From: Arthrobacter sp. SW1
GTDB lineage: Bacteria; Actinomycetota; Actinomycetes; Actinomycetales; Micrococcaceae
DNA: 64,000 bases
Direction of reading: 5' to 3'
Assembly: GCF_001766675.1 (NCBI RefSeq)
Contig: NZ_MJLT01000023.1
Span: 1-64,000, forward strand
Shown one piece after another: positions 27,094-38,876 of this stretch. A program made the translations under genes and the position numbers. Positions within the stretch are counted from its first letter, which is position 1, and every line of letters begins with the position of its first letter. The notes under the pieces were generated by a model. That model saw only the letters and a program-made list of their open reading frames with translations, was not told the origin of the DNA and did no database searches.

Positions 27094-27720
27094 GTGGCTA
27101 ACAACACTCGTGCTCGCCGTACCGCACGCCTTTCGCGTTCGCTCGGCATCGCTCTGACTCCCAAGGCCGCCAAGTACATGGAGCGCCGTCCGTACGGCCC
27201 CGGTGAACACGGTCGCGCCCGCAAGAAGCAGGACTCCGACTACGCCGTTCGTCTGCGCGAAAAGCAGCGTCTGCGCGCCCAGTACGGCATCCGCGAAGCC
27301 CAGATGACCCGTGCCTTCGAAGAAGCACGCCGCACCAAGGGCCTCACCGGTGAAAACCTGATCGAACTGCTCGAAATGCGTCTTGACGCCCTCGTGCTGC
27401 GCGCTGGTTTCGCCCGTACCATCGCCCAGGCCCGCCAGCTGGTTGTGCACCGCCACATCCTGGTTGACGGCGTCCGCGTGGACCGTCCGTCGTTCCGCGT
27501 TTCCGAAGGCCAGCTCATCCACGTCCACAGCCGCAGCGAGACCATGGCTCCGTTCCAGGTCGCCGCAGCAGGTGCGCACCGCGATGTTCTGCCGGCCGTC
27601 CCGGCTTACCTGGACGTCAAGCTCGACGCCCTCCAGGCCCGCCTGGTCCGCCGCCCGAAGCGCTCCGAGGTCCCCGTGACCTGCGAAGAGCAGCTCGTCG
27701 TCGAATTCTACGCACGCTAA
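27094..27720 (+). CDS. rpsD: 30S ribosomal protein S4
   Basis: A 208-residue primary 16S rRNA-binding protein of the small subunit. It contains the N-terminal RTARLSRSLGIALTPK and RRPYGPGEHG segments, then the S4 RNA-binding domain MRLDALVLRAGFARTIAQARQLVVHRHILVDG, and ends with the usual EEQLVVEFYAR. There is no zinc-binding cysteine set, so it is the C-minus form. GTG start after GGAAGGA. It stands alone, away from the rpsM-rpsK-rpoA operon where it sits in E. coli, between a structured leader and a strong terminator. Codon use is visibly optimal, as expected for a ribosomal gene. Confidence 0.97.
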   Translation: MANNTRARRTARLSRSLGIALTPKAAKYMERRPYGPGEHGRARKKQDSDYAVRLREKQRLRAQYGIREAQMTRAFEEARRTKGLTGENLIELLEMRLDALVLRAGFARTIAQARQLVVHRHILVDGVRVDRPSFRVSEGQLIHVHSRSETMAPFQVAAAGAHRDVLPAVPAYLDVKLDALQARLVRRPKRSEVPVTCEEQLVVEFYAR

Positions 27721-27738
27721 ATTCCAGCGAGCATAGAC

Positions 27739-27772
27739 AAAGGAGCCCGTGGCACGCGCCGCGGGCTCCTTT
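27739..27772 (+). terminator. intrinsic terminator after rpsD
   Basis: A 15-bp stem with one G-U pair (27739-27753 with 27758-27772), loop ACGC, running into TTTGTATG. Confirms that rpsD is monocistronic. Confidence 0.85.
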
Positions 27773-27878
27773 GTATGTAAGGTACTTGGGGGAGATCAGC
27801 CGGCCTGCGCGGTATGCCGCGGCGTGGCCGGGAATCAAACGGGTCAGTGAACCAAACGGATCAAGGAGATGAGAGAAC

Positions 27879-28253
27879 ATGACTGGTGGCGATATCGCAG
27901 GACTGATCGCGGCCGGGGTTTTCGCCCTCCTTGTCCTGTTGCTGGCCGTGCCGATCCTCAAGCTCGGCCGGGTCTTCGACGAAGTCCGCACCTCCATCCG
28001 CAGCATCAGCGACGGCGCCACCCCTTTGATGGATGAAGTCACCGCCACTGTCTCCACCACCAACCAGCAGCTGAAGAAGGTGGACGGCATCGCCTCCAAC
28101 GTCTCGGACGCTTCGGCGAACATCTCGGCCCTGTCGTCGCTGGTGGCAGCCACGCTCGGTTCGCCGCTGATCAAGGTCGCGGCCTTCAGCTACGGCGTGC
28201 GTTCGGCATTCACCACCCGCCGCAAGCCTTCTTCGGGCCGTCGCAGCCGCTGA
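27879..28253 (+). CDS. DUF948 domain-containing membrane protein
   Basis: A 124-residue protein with one N-terminal transmembrane helix (about 4-24, DIAGLIAAGVFALLVLLLAV) and a helical, probably coiled-coil stretch after it (VRTSIRSISDGATPLMDEVTATVSTTNQQLKKVDGIASNVSDASANISAL), matching DUF948, also found in Bacillus YtxG-like stress proteins. Function unknown. The basic C-terminus (TTRRKPSSGRRSR) is variable. ATG start after AAGGAGATGAGA. It is followed 41 bases later by another small gene and then alaS, a grouping conserved in Actinobacteria. Confidence 0.85.
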   Translation: MTGGDIAGLIAAGVFALLVLLLAVPILKLGRVFDEVRTSIRSISDGATPLMDEVTATVSTTNQQLKKVDGIASNVSDASANISALSSLVAATLGSPLIKVAAFSYGVRSAFTTRRKPSSGRRSR

Positions 28254-28294
28254 GCTGCCACCCATAACTTTCGGAACGGTAAGTCAGGAACATC

Positions 28295-28525
28295 GTGAAA
28301 AGAATCGTCTGGATGGGAATCGGGGTGGCGATCGGCGTGATCGCTTTCCGCAAGATCAGTGAGGCCCAGGCCGGCCTTGGAGCCGAGGGACTCAACCGTG
28401 CGGTAGCCCGGCTGGCCGACGGCGTCTATGACTTCGCGGACGCCGTGCGCGCGGGAATGGGCGAACGCGAAAGCGAACTGCGGACCGCGCTCGGCCTGGA
28501 CGACGCCGGCTCCACCCGCCGCTAG
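28295..28525 (+). CDS. small conserved hypothetical protein upstream of alaS
   Basis: A 76-residue protein with a short hydrophobic N-terminus (IVWMGIGVAIGVIAFRKI) that may be a membrane anchor, followed by an amphipathic helix (LNRAVARLADGVYDFADAVRAGMGERESELRTALG). I do not recognise a named family with certainty; small proteins of this form sit between DUF948 and alaS in other Actinobacteria. GTG start; the upstream GGAACGG is a modest ribosome site. Its place suggests that it works with the DUF948 protein, but nothing in the sequence gives a function. Confidence 0.7.
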   Translation: MKRIVWMGIGVAIGVIAFRKISEAQAGLGAEGLNRAVARLADGVYDFADAVRAGMGERESELRTALGLDDAGSTRR

Positions 28526-28633
28526 CCGCCGCGGTTCGCCCTACCGCCAACAACAGGGCAGAATTGGAAGCTGCGGACCGGCGCCTGCCGACCGCGCATT
28601 GAACCAGGTTTCAGAAGGGTAAGTAATCAGCTA

Positions 28634-31312
28634 ATGAAGTCGCAGGAGATCACCAAGCGCTGGGTGGACTTTTTTGTCAGCAAGGGCCACACCGCTGTCC
28701 CCTCGGCGTCGCTCGTGTCCAGCGACCCGTCCCTGCTCTTCACCGTGGCCGGCATGGTGCCCTTCATCCCGTACCTGACCGCACGCGAAGAGCCTGCCTT
28801 CACCCGCGCCACCAGCGTCCAGAAGTGCATCCGCACCGGCGACATCGAGGAAGTGGGCAAGACCGCCCGCCACGGCACCTTCTTCCAGATGTGCGGCAAC
28901 TTCTCCTTCGGTGACTACTTCAAGGAAGACGCCATCAAGTTCGCCTTCGAGCTGCTCACCAAGAGCGTCGACGACGGCGGATACGGCCTTCCTGCCGAGC
29001 GCCTCTGGGTGACGGTCTACGAAGAGGACGACGAAGCCAAGGAACTCTGGCTGAAGAACACCGGCATTCCCGCCGAGCGGATCCAGCGCATGGGCAAGGC
29101 CGACAACTACTGGTCCACCGGCCAGCCCGGCCCCGCCGGCCCCTGCTCCGAGATCTACTACGACCGCGGCCCCGCCTACGGCGTCGAAGGCGGTCCGCTG
29201 GCCGACGAGACCCGCTACATCGAAATCTGGAACCTCGTGTTCATGCAGTACCAGATCGAGAACGTCCGTTCAAAGGTGGACTTCGACATCGTGGGCGAAC
29301 TGCCCAAGAAGAACATCGACACCGGTCTCGGCATGGAGCGCCTCGCCATGATCCTGCAGGGCGTCGAGAACATGTATGAGACCGATCAGGTCCGCCCGGT
29401 CATCGACAAGGCTGCCGAACTTTCCGGTAAGGAGTACACCTCCGCCGAGTCCGACGACGATCCGCACCATGCGGACGACGTCCGCATGCGGGTCGTGGCC
29501 GACCACATCCGCTCAGCCCTCATGCTGATCTCCGACGGCGTGGTCCCCTCCAACGAAGGCCGCGGCTACGTGCTCCGCCGCCTCATCCGCCGCGCGGTCC
29601 GTGCCATGCGCCTGCTCGGCGTCGAAAAAGCCTGCCTTCCTGAACTCCTGCCTGCCTCCCGCGACGCCATGAAGGGCGTCTACCCGGTGGTGGAGACGGA
29701 CTTCGAGCGCATCAGCCGCATCGCCTACGCCGAAGAGAAGGCCTTCCTGCGCACCATCGCCTCCGGCACCGCGCGCCTCGAAGAAGCCGTGGTCGCCTCC
29801 AAGGCCGCAGGCACCCCGCTGTCCGGCGAGGATGCTTTCACCCTGCACGACACCTACGGCTTCCCGATCGACCTCACGCTCGAAATGGCGGAAGAGGCCG
29901 GCCTGAAGGTGGACGAAGCAGGCTTCCGCAGCCTCATGCTCGAACAGCGCCAGCGTGCCCAGGCCGATGCCAAGGCGAAGAAGGGCGGCCACGCCGACGT
30001 CGCCGCGTTCCAGGAACTGCTGGCCGAAGGCGAGACCGTCTTCACCGGCTACAACGAGCTCGAAAGCGAGTCCCGCGTACGCGGCATTGTCAGCGGCGGC
30101 AAGCGGCTCAGCCATGCCTCCACCGGTGACGAAATCGAACTCGTGCTCGCGGAAACCCCGTTCTACGCCGAGGCCGGCGGCCAGTCCGCCGACCAGGGCC
30201 TCATCACCGGCGATGGCTTCGTCGTCGAGGTCCTCGATGTCCAGCGCCCCGTCAAGGGCCTGAGCGTGCACAAGGCGATCGTCCGCGAAGGCGAGATCGC
30301 CGAATCCGCGCTGGTGCGCGCCGCCGTCGACCGCGAACGCCGGCATGCCGCCGAGCAGGCACACACCGGCACGCACATCGTGCACGCCGCCCTGCACCAG
30401 ATCCTCGGCCCGGAAGCCACCCAGCGCGGCTCCTTCAACAAGGCCGGTTACCTGCGCTTCGACTTCGCCTGGGGCGAGGGCCTCAGCGCGGCCACCCGGT
30501 CCGAAATCGAAGAGGTCGCGAACATCGCCATCCGCAACAACTTCACCGTGGACACCAAGGTGATGGGACTGGCCGAGGCCAAGGCGCTGGGCGCGATGGC
30601 CCTGTTCGGCGAGAACTACGGCAGCGAAGTGCGCGTCGTGGAGATCGACGGCGCCTGGTCCCGTGAGCTCTGCGGTGGCACCCACGTGGCGAACACCTCG
30701 CTGATCGGCAGCCTGTCGCTGCTGGGCGAGCAGTCCGTGGGCTCCGGAAACCGCCGTGTCGAGGCCTTCGTCGGCCTGGATGCCTTCCGCCACCTCGCCG
30801 CCGAACGTGCCCTGGTGACTGAGCTTACCGAGATGCTGAAGGTGCCCTCGGGCCAGCTGGCCGACCGGATCTCCGCCACCCTGAACAAGCTCAAGGTCGC
30901 CGAAAAGGAACTCGACCGCCTGCGCAAGGAACAGCTCGCCGCCCAGGCCGCCACCCTGCTCTCCAGCGCCAAGGACGCCGCCGGCGTGCGTGTCATCGCG
31001 CACGACGCCGGCCAGGTCGGGGGAGCGGACGACCTCCGCGGCCTCGCCATGGACCTGCGCAACCGCCTCGGCTCCGACGCCTCCACCGTTGCGGTGGCCG
31101 GCGTCAGCAACGACCGCCCCGTCATCCTCGTTGCCACCAACGAGGCTGCCCGCGAGGCCGGAGTGAAGGCCGGTGCCCTCGTGCGCCTGGCCGCCGGGAT
31201 CCTCGGCGGCGGCGGTGGCGGCAAGGACGATGTCGCCCAGGGCGGCGGCACCGATGCCGGCAAGGTCGGCGCGGCGCTTGCCGCAGTCGTGGACGCGATC
31301 ACCACGCGGTGA
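28634..31312 (+). CDS. alaS: alanine-tRNA ligase
   Basis: An 892-residue AlaRS with all expected parts: class II catalytic domain (ITKRWVDFFVSKGHTAVPSA opening, FTRATSVQKCIRTGDIEEVGKT, GFPIDLTLEMAEE), tRNA-recognition helices, the editing domain with the zinc-type motifs HTGTHIVHAAL and CGGTHV, and a C-terminal C-Ala domain after a coiled coil (LNKLKVAEKELDRLRKEQ). The C-terminal GGGGGGKDDVAQGGG is the usual glycine-rich tail. ATG start; AGAAGGGTAA lies upstream. The last 4 bases overlap ruvX. No alanine-responsive leader is visible. Confidence 0.97.
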   Translation: MKSQEITKRWVDFFVSKGHTAVPSASLVSSDPSLLFTVAGMVPFIPYLTAREEPAFTRATSVQKCIRTGDIEEVGKTARHGTFFQMCGNFSFGDYFKEDAIKFAFELLTKSVDDGGYGLPAERLWVTVYEEDDEAKELWLKNTGIPAERIQRMGKADNYWSTGQPGPAGPCSEIYYDRGPAYGVEGGPLADETRYIEIWNLVFMQYQIENVRSKVDFDIVGELPKKNIDTGLGMERLAMILQGVENMYETDQVRPVIDKAAELSGKEYTSAESDDDPHHADDVRMRVVADHIRSALMLISDGVVPSNEGRGYVLRRLIRRAVRAMRLLGVEKACLPELLPASRDAMKGVYPVVETDFERISRIAYAEEKAFLRTIASGTARLEEAVVASKAAGTPLSGEDAFTLHDTYGFPIDLTLEMAEEAGLKVDEAGFRSLMLEQRQRAQADAKAKKGGHADVAAFQELLAEGETVFTGYNELESESRVRGIVSGGKRLSHASTGDEIELVLAETPFYAEAGGQSADQGLITGDGFVVEVLDVQRPVKGLSVHKAIVREGEIAESALVRAAVDRERRHAAEQAHTGTHIVHAALHQILGPEATQRGSFNKAGYLRFDFAWGEGLSAATRSEIEEVANIAIRNNFTVDTKVMGLAEAKALGAMALFGENYGSEVRVVEIDGAWSRELCGGTHVANTSLIGSLSLLGEQSVGSGNRRVEAFVGLDAFRHLAAERALVTELTEMLKVPSGQLADRISATLNKLKVAEKELDRLRKEQLAAQAATLLSSAKDAAGVRVIAHDAGQVGGADDLRGLAMDLRNRLGSDASTVAVAGVSNDRPVILVATNEAAREAGVKAGALVRLAAGILGGGGGGKDDVAQGGGTDAGKVGAALAAVVDAITTR

Positions 31313-31932
31313 CTTCCGACTCCATGCCGCACAGCGGCAGTTACCCCCGGGGCGTCAAGCTGGGGGTCGACGTCGGGACCGTCCGGGTCGGGCTTGCGGC
31401 CTGCGACCCGGACGGTATCCTCGCCACTCCGTTCAGGACCCTGAGCCGGGACGCGAAGAAGAACTCCGACGTCGGCGTCATCGTCAAGCAGGCCGCCGAG
31501 CGCGGCGCCGTGCAGATCTTCGTCGGGCTTCCCCGCACCCTGAAAGGCCAGGAAGGCCCGTCCGCGCGGATGGCCTCGGATTACGCAGGCCTGCTCGCTG
31601 CCGCGTTGCAGAAAGCGGGCCTGGACGTTCCCGTCCATTTGATCGACGAGCGGCTCAGCACGGTTTCGGCGCACCGCAGCCTGCACGATGCTGGAATGAG
31701 CAGCAAGGATCACCGTAAAGTGGTGGATCAGCTTGCTGCGGCGGGAATCCTGCAGCACGCCATCGAAATGCAGAAGGCAAGGGGCCAGGACGTTGGCCGG
31801 CGCGTGCACGCGCCCGCACTGGCCGTGGAATCCACGCAGCCCGGGGGAGCCGGCGCGGACACGGCCTCCGGCCCAGCCAAGGAAACAGATTCCCAACGAG
31901 CGGAAGGCAATCGTGAGCCCGGTCAATCATGA
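31309..31932 (+). CDS. ruvX: Holliday junction resolvase-like protein RuvX (YqgF)
   Basis: A 207-residue RNase H-fold nuclease homologue; family members are tied to Holliday-junction resolution or 16S rRNA 5'-end processing, in different studies. Active-site motifs are GVDVGTVRVGLA, VGLPRTLKGQEG and LIDERLSTVSAH, with the last acidic residue in DDHRKVVDQ-like KDHRKVVDQLAAAGIL. The final 45 or so residues (from VGRRVHAPALAV on) are an extra, probably disordered tail; the family is usually 140-170 residues. GTG start overlaps the alaS stop, and the tail overlaps the mltG start by 20 bases. Confidence 0.9.
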   Translation: MTSDSMPHSGSYPRGVKLGVDVGTVRVGLAACDPDGILATPFRTLSRDAKKNSDVGVIVKQAAERGAVQIFVGLPRTLKGQEGPSARMASDYAGLLAAALQKAGLDVPVHLIDERLSTVSAHRSLHDAGMSSKDHRKVVDQLAAAGILQHAIEMQKARGQDVGRRVHAPALAVESTQPGGAGADTASGPAKETDSQRAEGNREPGQS

Positions 31933-33445
31933 CCCCTCCGGCGGAACCCCGGAACCGACCGGCCGTCCCCTGACGCGCCGTGAACTGCGCGCCAGGGAAC
32001 GCTTCCTGGAAACCCAGCAGCAATCGGTGGTACCCCTCCCGGCACCCGTTCCGGCCGCTTCCGCGGCGGGCCGGAGCGAGACGGACGTGGCCCCTGCGGT
32101 CGTGGCCCACCCCGAAAGCCCTGCGCCGATTGTTGAGGCGGCGCCGGTTGTTGAGGCTGCACACGCCGAGGAGCCGGTGCACGCTGAGGAGCCGGCCCAC
32201 GTTGAGGAGCCGGCCCACGACGATGCTGCCCGGCATCACGACGGCCAGGGCAGCTACGACGATCTTCACCACGGCCACCACGCCGGTGAAGACCACTACG
32301 ACGAACACCATCATTACGACGAGCACCATGAGGATCATGATCCGCATCCGGTGCTTGCCGCCGTCGACGCGCACCCGGCGCCGTCCAAGAAAGTCCGCCG
32401 GCGCCGCCGCGGACTGGCCCTGTTCCTGACCTTCGCGGTGTTTGTGACCGCGGTAGTGCTCGGGGCCCAGTTGCTCAAGCCCCTGCTCGGCATGGACAAG
32501 GTCAAGGACTTCCCCGGACCCGGAACAGGCTCGGTTTCCGTGACGGTCATGCCGGGGGCCGGCCCGAAACAGGTGGCCGACCAGCTGCAGAACGAAGGCG
32601 TCGTGGCAGATGCCGGCAGCTTCCTCCAGGAGTTCTCCGCCTCGGGCGGTGAGCTTTCGCCCGGCGACTTCACCTTCCGCAAGGAGATGAAGAATTCCGA
32701 CGCCGTCGCGGTGTTGGTCGACAACGAAGCGGGCAAGGTCATCTACTTCGCCCTGAACGCCGGCCTGCGCATCGGCGAATCGCTGGAGGCCATCTCGAAA
32801 GGCTCCGGCATCCCCGTGGCGCAGCTGAAGGCGCTCAGCGACAGCCCGGCACAGTTCGGAGTCCCCGCGAAGGCGAAGAACCTTGAGGGCTTCCTGGCGC
32901 CCGGGGAGTACCGTTTCCCCCTTGGCACCAGCGCCAAGGACATCCTGCAGAAGCTCGTCTCGGAGACGCTCGGCGAGCTCAAGGCCCAGGGAATCACGGA
33001 TCCTGCCAAGCAGTACCAGACCATCATCGTGGCCAGCATCGTCCAGGCCGAAGGCGGCCAGGCCGACTACCGCAACGTCGCCGGCGCCATCTACAACAGG
33101 CTCAAACCGGGCAACAAGGAAACCAACGGCCTGATCCAGTCCGACGCCACGGTGACATACGGCCTGGGCACCAAGACCTTCCACCTCACCGAGGAGCAGA
33201 AGGCGGACAAGGGCAACCCGTACAACACCTATGCGATCGCCGGCCTGCCGGTTGGTCCCATCGGCTCCCCGGGAAAGACTGCCATCGACGCCGCCGCCAA
33301 GCCGGCTGCGAACAATTTCCTGTACTGGGTCACCATCAACCTGGACACCAAGGAAACCAGGTTCTCCAGCACGCTGGCTGAGCACAACCGTTACGTCGCC
33401 CTGTACACCGCCTGGTGCGAGGCCAACCCGGGGCGGTGCGTATGA
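31913..33445 (+). CDS. mltG: endolytic transglycosylase MltG with histidine-rich N-terminal region
   Basis: A 510-residue membrane enzyme that cuts nascent peptidoglycan strands and so ends their growth. Residues 1-165 are cytosolic and low complexity; within about 84-154 there are 19 histidines mixed with Asp/Glu (two HAEEP units, then HVEEP, then HHYDEHH-type runs). A basic patch (VRRRRRG) leads into one transmembrane helix (about 167-185). The outer part is a LysM-like segment and the YceG catalytic domain with E380 in IVQAEGGQADYRNVAGAIYNRL (two parts) and the NPYNTYAIAGLPVGPI motif. GTG start after CGGAAGGC. Length is above the usual 340-400 because of the head. Overlaps ruvX and, by ATGA, aroE. 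Confidence 0.92.
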   Translation: MSPVNHDPSGGTPEPTGRPLTRRELRARERFLETQQQSVVPLPAPVPAASAAGRSETDVAPAVVAHPESPAPIVEAAPVVEAAHAEEPVHAEEPAHVEEPAHDDAARHHDGQGSYDDLHHGHHAGEDHYDEHHHYDEHHEDHDPHPVLAAVDAHPAPSKKVRRRRRGLALFLTFAVFVTAVVLGAQLLKPLLGMDKVKDFPGPGTGSVSVTVMPGAGPKQVADQLQNEGVVADAGSFLQEFSASGGELSPGDFTFRKEMKNSDAVAVLVDNEAGKVIYFALNAGLRIGESLEAISKGSGIPVAQLKALSDSPAQFGVPAKAKNLEGFLAPGEYRFPLGTSAKDILQKLVSETLGELKAQGITDPAKQYQTIIVASIVQAEGGQADYRNVAGAIYNRLKPGNKETNGLIQSDATVTYGLGTKTFHLTEEQKADKGNPYNTYAIAGLPVGPIGSPGKTAIDAAAKPAANNFLYWVTINLDTKETRFSSTLAEHNRYVALYTAWCEANPGRCV

Positions 33446-34296
33446 GCCGCCGCGCCGCGGTCCTGGGGCATCCGATCGGGCACTCGAAATCCCCGGCCCT
33501 GCATACCGCCGCCTATGCCCGCCTCGGCGTGGATATCGGCTACACGGCCATCGACGTCACAGTCGAGCAGCTTCCCGATTTCATGGCCGGCGTTGCTGCC
33601 GAGCCCGAATGGTGCGGACTCTCCGTGACCATGCCGCTGAAGACCGCCATGGTGGCCGAAGTTGACGAAGTCCGTGGCGCCGGAGCGCACCTTGGCGTGA
33701 TCAACACCGTTGCCTTCGAAGACGGCAACGGCAAGGTGCGGCGGGTCGGCTACAACACCGACGTCACCGGAATCGTCCGCGCCGTCGGATACGCCGGCGT
33801 CACCGAGCGTCCGGACGCCGTGATCCTCGGCGGCGGCGGAACATCTGCCGCGGCGATTGCCGCGCTCCGCGAGCTCGGCTGCGGCAGTGCGCGGGTCTAC
33901 GTCCGCGACGCCGGACGGGCCGGTGAAGCGATCAAGGCTGCCGACGCCGTCGGGCTGGCCATCGAACTGCTCCCCATGGCGGATGCCGCCGAAGGGATCG
34001 CCACGGCCGGGCTTGTCATCTCGACCCTGCCTCCGCGGGCGGCCGATGGCATCGCCGACAGTTTCGCGGGGCTGGGCACGGGCGGTGGCGGCGTCCTGCT
34101 CGACGTCGCCTACGATCCTTGGCCCAGCCGGATTGCCGAGGAATGGCAGCGGCGCGGGGGTGCGGTGGTCCCCGGGCTGGAAATGCTTCTCTACCAGGCC
34201 GTTGAACAGATCAAGCTCTTCAGCGGACATGACGTCGGCACGGATGTCATAGATGTGATGTGCGACTCAGTCGGGCTTCCCCGACGGGTCCGGTAA
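33442..34296 (+). CDS. aroE: shikimate dehydrogenase
   Basis: A 284-residue NADP-dependent enzyme reducing 3-dehydroshikimate to shikimate. The substrate domain begins [21 protein letters not shown] and holds the catalytic lysine in [10 protein letters not shown]; the cofactor domain has the glycine-rich [16 protein letters not shown], and the C-terminal [18 protein letters not shown] is standard. The ATG at 33442 overlaps the mltG stop (ATGA). It begins the run of four shikimate-pathway genes; aroQ/aroD (dehydroquinase) and aroA are elsewhere. Confidence 0.93.
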   Translation: MSRRAAVLGHPIGHSKSPALHTAAYARLGVDIGYTAIDVTVEQLPDFMAGVAAEPEWCGLSVTMPLKTAMVAEVDEVRGAGAHLGVINTVAFEDGNGKVRRVGYNTDVTGIVRAVGYAGVTERPDAVILGGGGTSAAAIAALRELGCGSARVYVRDAGRAGEAIKAADAVGLAIELLPMADAAEGIATAGLVISTLPPRAADGIADSFAGLGTGGGGVLLDVAYDPWPSRIAEEWQRRGGAVVPGLEMLLYQAVEQIKLFSGHDVGTDVIDVMCDSVGLPRRVR

Positions 34297-34322
34297 CCCC
34301 CTTACATGGCAGGATTGGATAT

Positions 34323-35521
34323 ATGTTGCGTTGGTTGACTGCCGGGGAATCCCATGGACCGGCTCTGCTCGGAATTGTTGAAGGCGTCCCCGCCGGCGTG
34401 GAACTCACCAGTGATGATCTGCGCGAGGCCCTGGCCCGCCGTCGTCTCGGCTACGGCCGCGGTGCCCGCATGAAGTTCGAGCAGGATGAGGTCAGCGTCC
34501 TCGGCGGTGTCCGCCATGGTGTGACCCAGGGCGGCCCGGTCGCCATCCAGATCGGCAACACCGAATGGCCCAAGTGGGAGCAGATCATGTCCGCCGACCC
34601 GGTGGATCCCGAACTCCTGGCCGACCAGGCCCGCAACGCACCGCTGACCCGGCCTCGCCCGGGCCACGCCGACTTCACCGGCATGCAGAAGTACGGCTTC
34701 GACGAGGCGCGCCCCGTGCTGGAGCGCGCCAGCGCCCGCGAGACCGCCACCCGCGTGGCCCTCGGCACGGTCGCGGCGCAGTTCCTCAAGCAGCTTGGCA
34801 TCGAGCTCGTCAGCCACACGGTGTCCATCGCCAGCGTCTCCGTTCCGGAAGGCCGGCCGCTGCCGGCGCCCTCCGACGTGCTGGCACTGGATTCCGACCC
34901 GCTGCGCTGCTTCGACCGCGAAACCTCGGACGCGATGGTGGCCGAGGTGGATGCCGCACACAAGGAAGGCGAAACCCTCGGCGGCGTCGTCGAGGTCCTG
35001 GCCTACGGACTCCCGCCGGGACTCGGCAGCTACGTGCACTGGGACCGCCGCCTGGATTCCCGCCTGGCCGCAGCACTCATGGGCATCCAGGCCATCAAGG
35101 GCGTTGAGGTCGGCGACGGCTTCCGCACGGCCGCCCGCCGCGGTTCTGCAGCCCATGACGAAATCGTCCGTGACGAGGACGGCCGCATCATCCGCTCCAC
35201 CAACCGCGCCGGCGGCGTCGAGGGCGGCATGAGCATCGGCGAGGTCCTGCGCGTCCGCGCCGCCATGAAGCCGATCGCCACGGTTCCGCGCGCGCTGAAG
35301 ACCATCGACGTGCGTACCGGGGAGGCTGCCAAGGCCCACCACCAGCGTTCGGACGTCTGTGCCGTTCCGGCGGCCGGCGTGGTGGCCGAAGCGATGGTCG
35401 CCCTCGTCCTGGCCGAAGCCGTCACCGAAAAGTTCGGCGGCGACTCCGTGGCCGAGACCGCGCGCAACCTCAAGTCGTACCTGGAGAACATCCCCGCATC
35501 CCTGGACACGGTCGGCAACTA

Positions 35522-35522
<1 letters not shown>
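34323..35522 (+). CDS. aroC: chorismate synthase
   Basis: A 399-residue flavin-dependent lyase making chorismate from EPSP, the last step of the common aromatic pathway. It begins [21 protein letters not shown], with the FMN- and substrate-binding stretches [40 protein letters not shown] and the late [20 protein letters not shown]. The ATG at 34323 matches the family N-terminus; the frame is open 21 codons further upstream but that part is not chorismate synthase. Stop overlaps the aroK start by one base. Confidence 0.96.
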
Positions 35523-37694
<2,172 letters not shown>

Positions 37695-37831
37695 CATCCG
37701 GCGCGGAGAATGCCGCTAGAATGGTCGTGGACTTTTAACGAAGTACGCGATTTTTGACAAAGACGCGCTGGCGGGCTGAACGGCATGCCTGGCGGGCATA
37801 GCGGTCTGCAAGAGAAACCAAGAGGATACGA

Positions 37832-38395
37832 GTGGCTACCACAAACGACATCAAGAACGGAACCGTCCTGAAGCTGGAGGGCAACCTCTGGAACGTCATC
37901 GAGTTCCAGCACGTCAAGCCGGGCAAGGGTGGTGCCTTCGTGCGCACCAAGATGCGCAACGTTCTCTCCGGCAAGGTGGTCGACAAGACCTTCAACGCCG
38001 GCGCCAAGATCGAGACCGCAACGGTTGACCGCCGCGACTACACCTACCTGTACCAGGATGGTGCCGACTACGTCTTCATGGACGTGCAGGACTACGACCA
38101 GCTCACCGTTTCCGGCGAGGTCGTCGGCGATGCCAAGAACTTCATGCTCGAAAACCAGCAGGTGCTGATCGCCATGCACGAAGGCGCGCCGCTGTACCTG
38201 GAACTGCCGCCGAGCGTTGTCCTGGAAATCACCTACACCGAGCCGGGCCTGCAGGGCGACCGCTCCTCTGCAGGCACCAAGCCCGCCACCGTCGAGACCG
38301 GCTACGAGATCCAGGTCCCGCTGTTCCTCGAACAGGGCACCAAGGTCAAGGTCGACACCCGCGACGGCAGCTACCTGGGCCGGGTCAACGACTAG
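37832..38395 (+). CDS. efp: translation elongation factor P
   Basis: A 187-residue three-domain factor that helps the ribosome through polyproline stretches. The tip loop of domain I reads [13 protein letters not shown] with lysine 32 at the position that is modified in E. coli EF-P; no modification enzyme gene is in this window. The C-terminus [11 protein letters not shown] is standard. GTG start after AAGAGGA. In the 137-base spacer I see TAGAAT at 37717 and TTGACA at 37754 as promoter-like pieces, not clearly paired. The stop overlaps nusB by one base. Confidence 0.96.
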   Translation: MATTNDIKNGTVLKLEGNLWNVIEFQHVKPGKGGAFVRTKMRNVLSGKVVDKTFNAGAKIETATVDRRDYTYLYQDGADYVFMDVQDYDQLTVSGEVVGDAKNFMLENQQVLIAMHEGAPLYLELPPSVVLEITYTEPGLQGDRSSAGTKPATVETGYEIQVPLFLEQGTKVKVDTRDGSYLGRVND

Positions 38396-38805
38396 TGAGC
38401 GCCCGTGGCAAGGCCCGCACCAGGGCCCTTGAAGTGCTTTTCGAGGCGGAGCAGCGTTCTGCCCCGGCGCTTGAGGTCATCAAAGCCCGGCGCGAAAAGA
38501 TGGACCTCGTAGTCAACCCGTACACGATGGACATCGTGGAGGGCGTCCTGGCGAAGCAGGCCACCATCGACGAGTTCCTGCAGACCTACGCCCAAGGCTG
38601 GACCCTGGAGCGCATGCCGTCCGTGGACCGCGTGATCCTGCGGATCGGGGCCTGGGAACTGCTGTACAACGACGACGTCCCGGACGGCGTTGCTGTCAGC
38701 GAGGCGGTGGCGTTGGCCAAGACCATGTCCACGGACGAGTCTCCGGCGTTCATCAACGGCCTGCTCGGCCGGCTGCAGAAGCTGAAGCCTTCACTGCTGG
38801 CCTGA
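38395..38805 (+). CDS. nusB: transcription antitermination factor NusB
   Basis: A 136-residue all-helical RNA-binding protein that works with NusE (S10) in rRNA antitermination. It begins RGKARTRALEVLFEAEQRS, and the later LERMPSVDRVILRIGAWELLY and PDGVAVSEAVALAKTMSTDESPAFINGLL are diagnostic. GTG start overlapping the efp stop (TAGTG). A strong bidirectional terminator follows 15 bases after its stop. Confidence 0.95.
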   Translation: MSARGKARTRALEVLFEAEQRSAPALEVIKARREKMDLVVNPYTMDIVEGVLAKQATIDEFLQTYAQGWTLERMPSVDRVILRIGAWELLYNDDVPDGVAVSEAVALAKTMSTDESPAFINGLLGRLQKLKPSLLA

Positions 38806-38820
38806 CGTTCGTTTCAAACA

Positions 38821-38860
38821 CAGAGGAGGCGGCATCCCGCAAGGGGTGCCGCCTCCTCTG
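38821..38860. terminator. bidirectional terminator between nusB and the PrsW-type gene
   Basis: An 18-bp stem with one G-U pair (38821-38838 with 38843-38860) and a GCAA tetraloop, placed between two converging genes. It can act on both strands. Confidence 0.85.
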
Positions 38861-38876
38861 CTGTCCGCAGGAGGTT

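Noticed and set aside
28526..28633. Small RNA or tRNA gene in the spacer before alaS
   Set aside because: No cloverleaf, T-loop GTTCGANTC or CCA end could be found; only a modest ribosome site before alaS.
32101..32370. Tandem DNA repeat or CRISPR-like array in the mltG head
   Set aside because: The repetition is at protein level (HAEEP/HVEEP units) within one open frame; units are short and vary, with no spacers.
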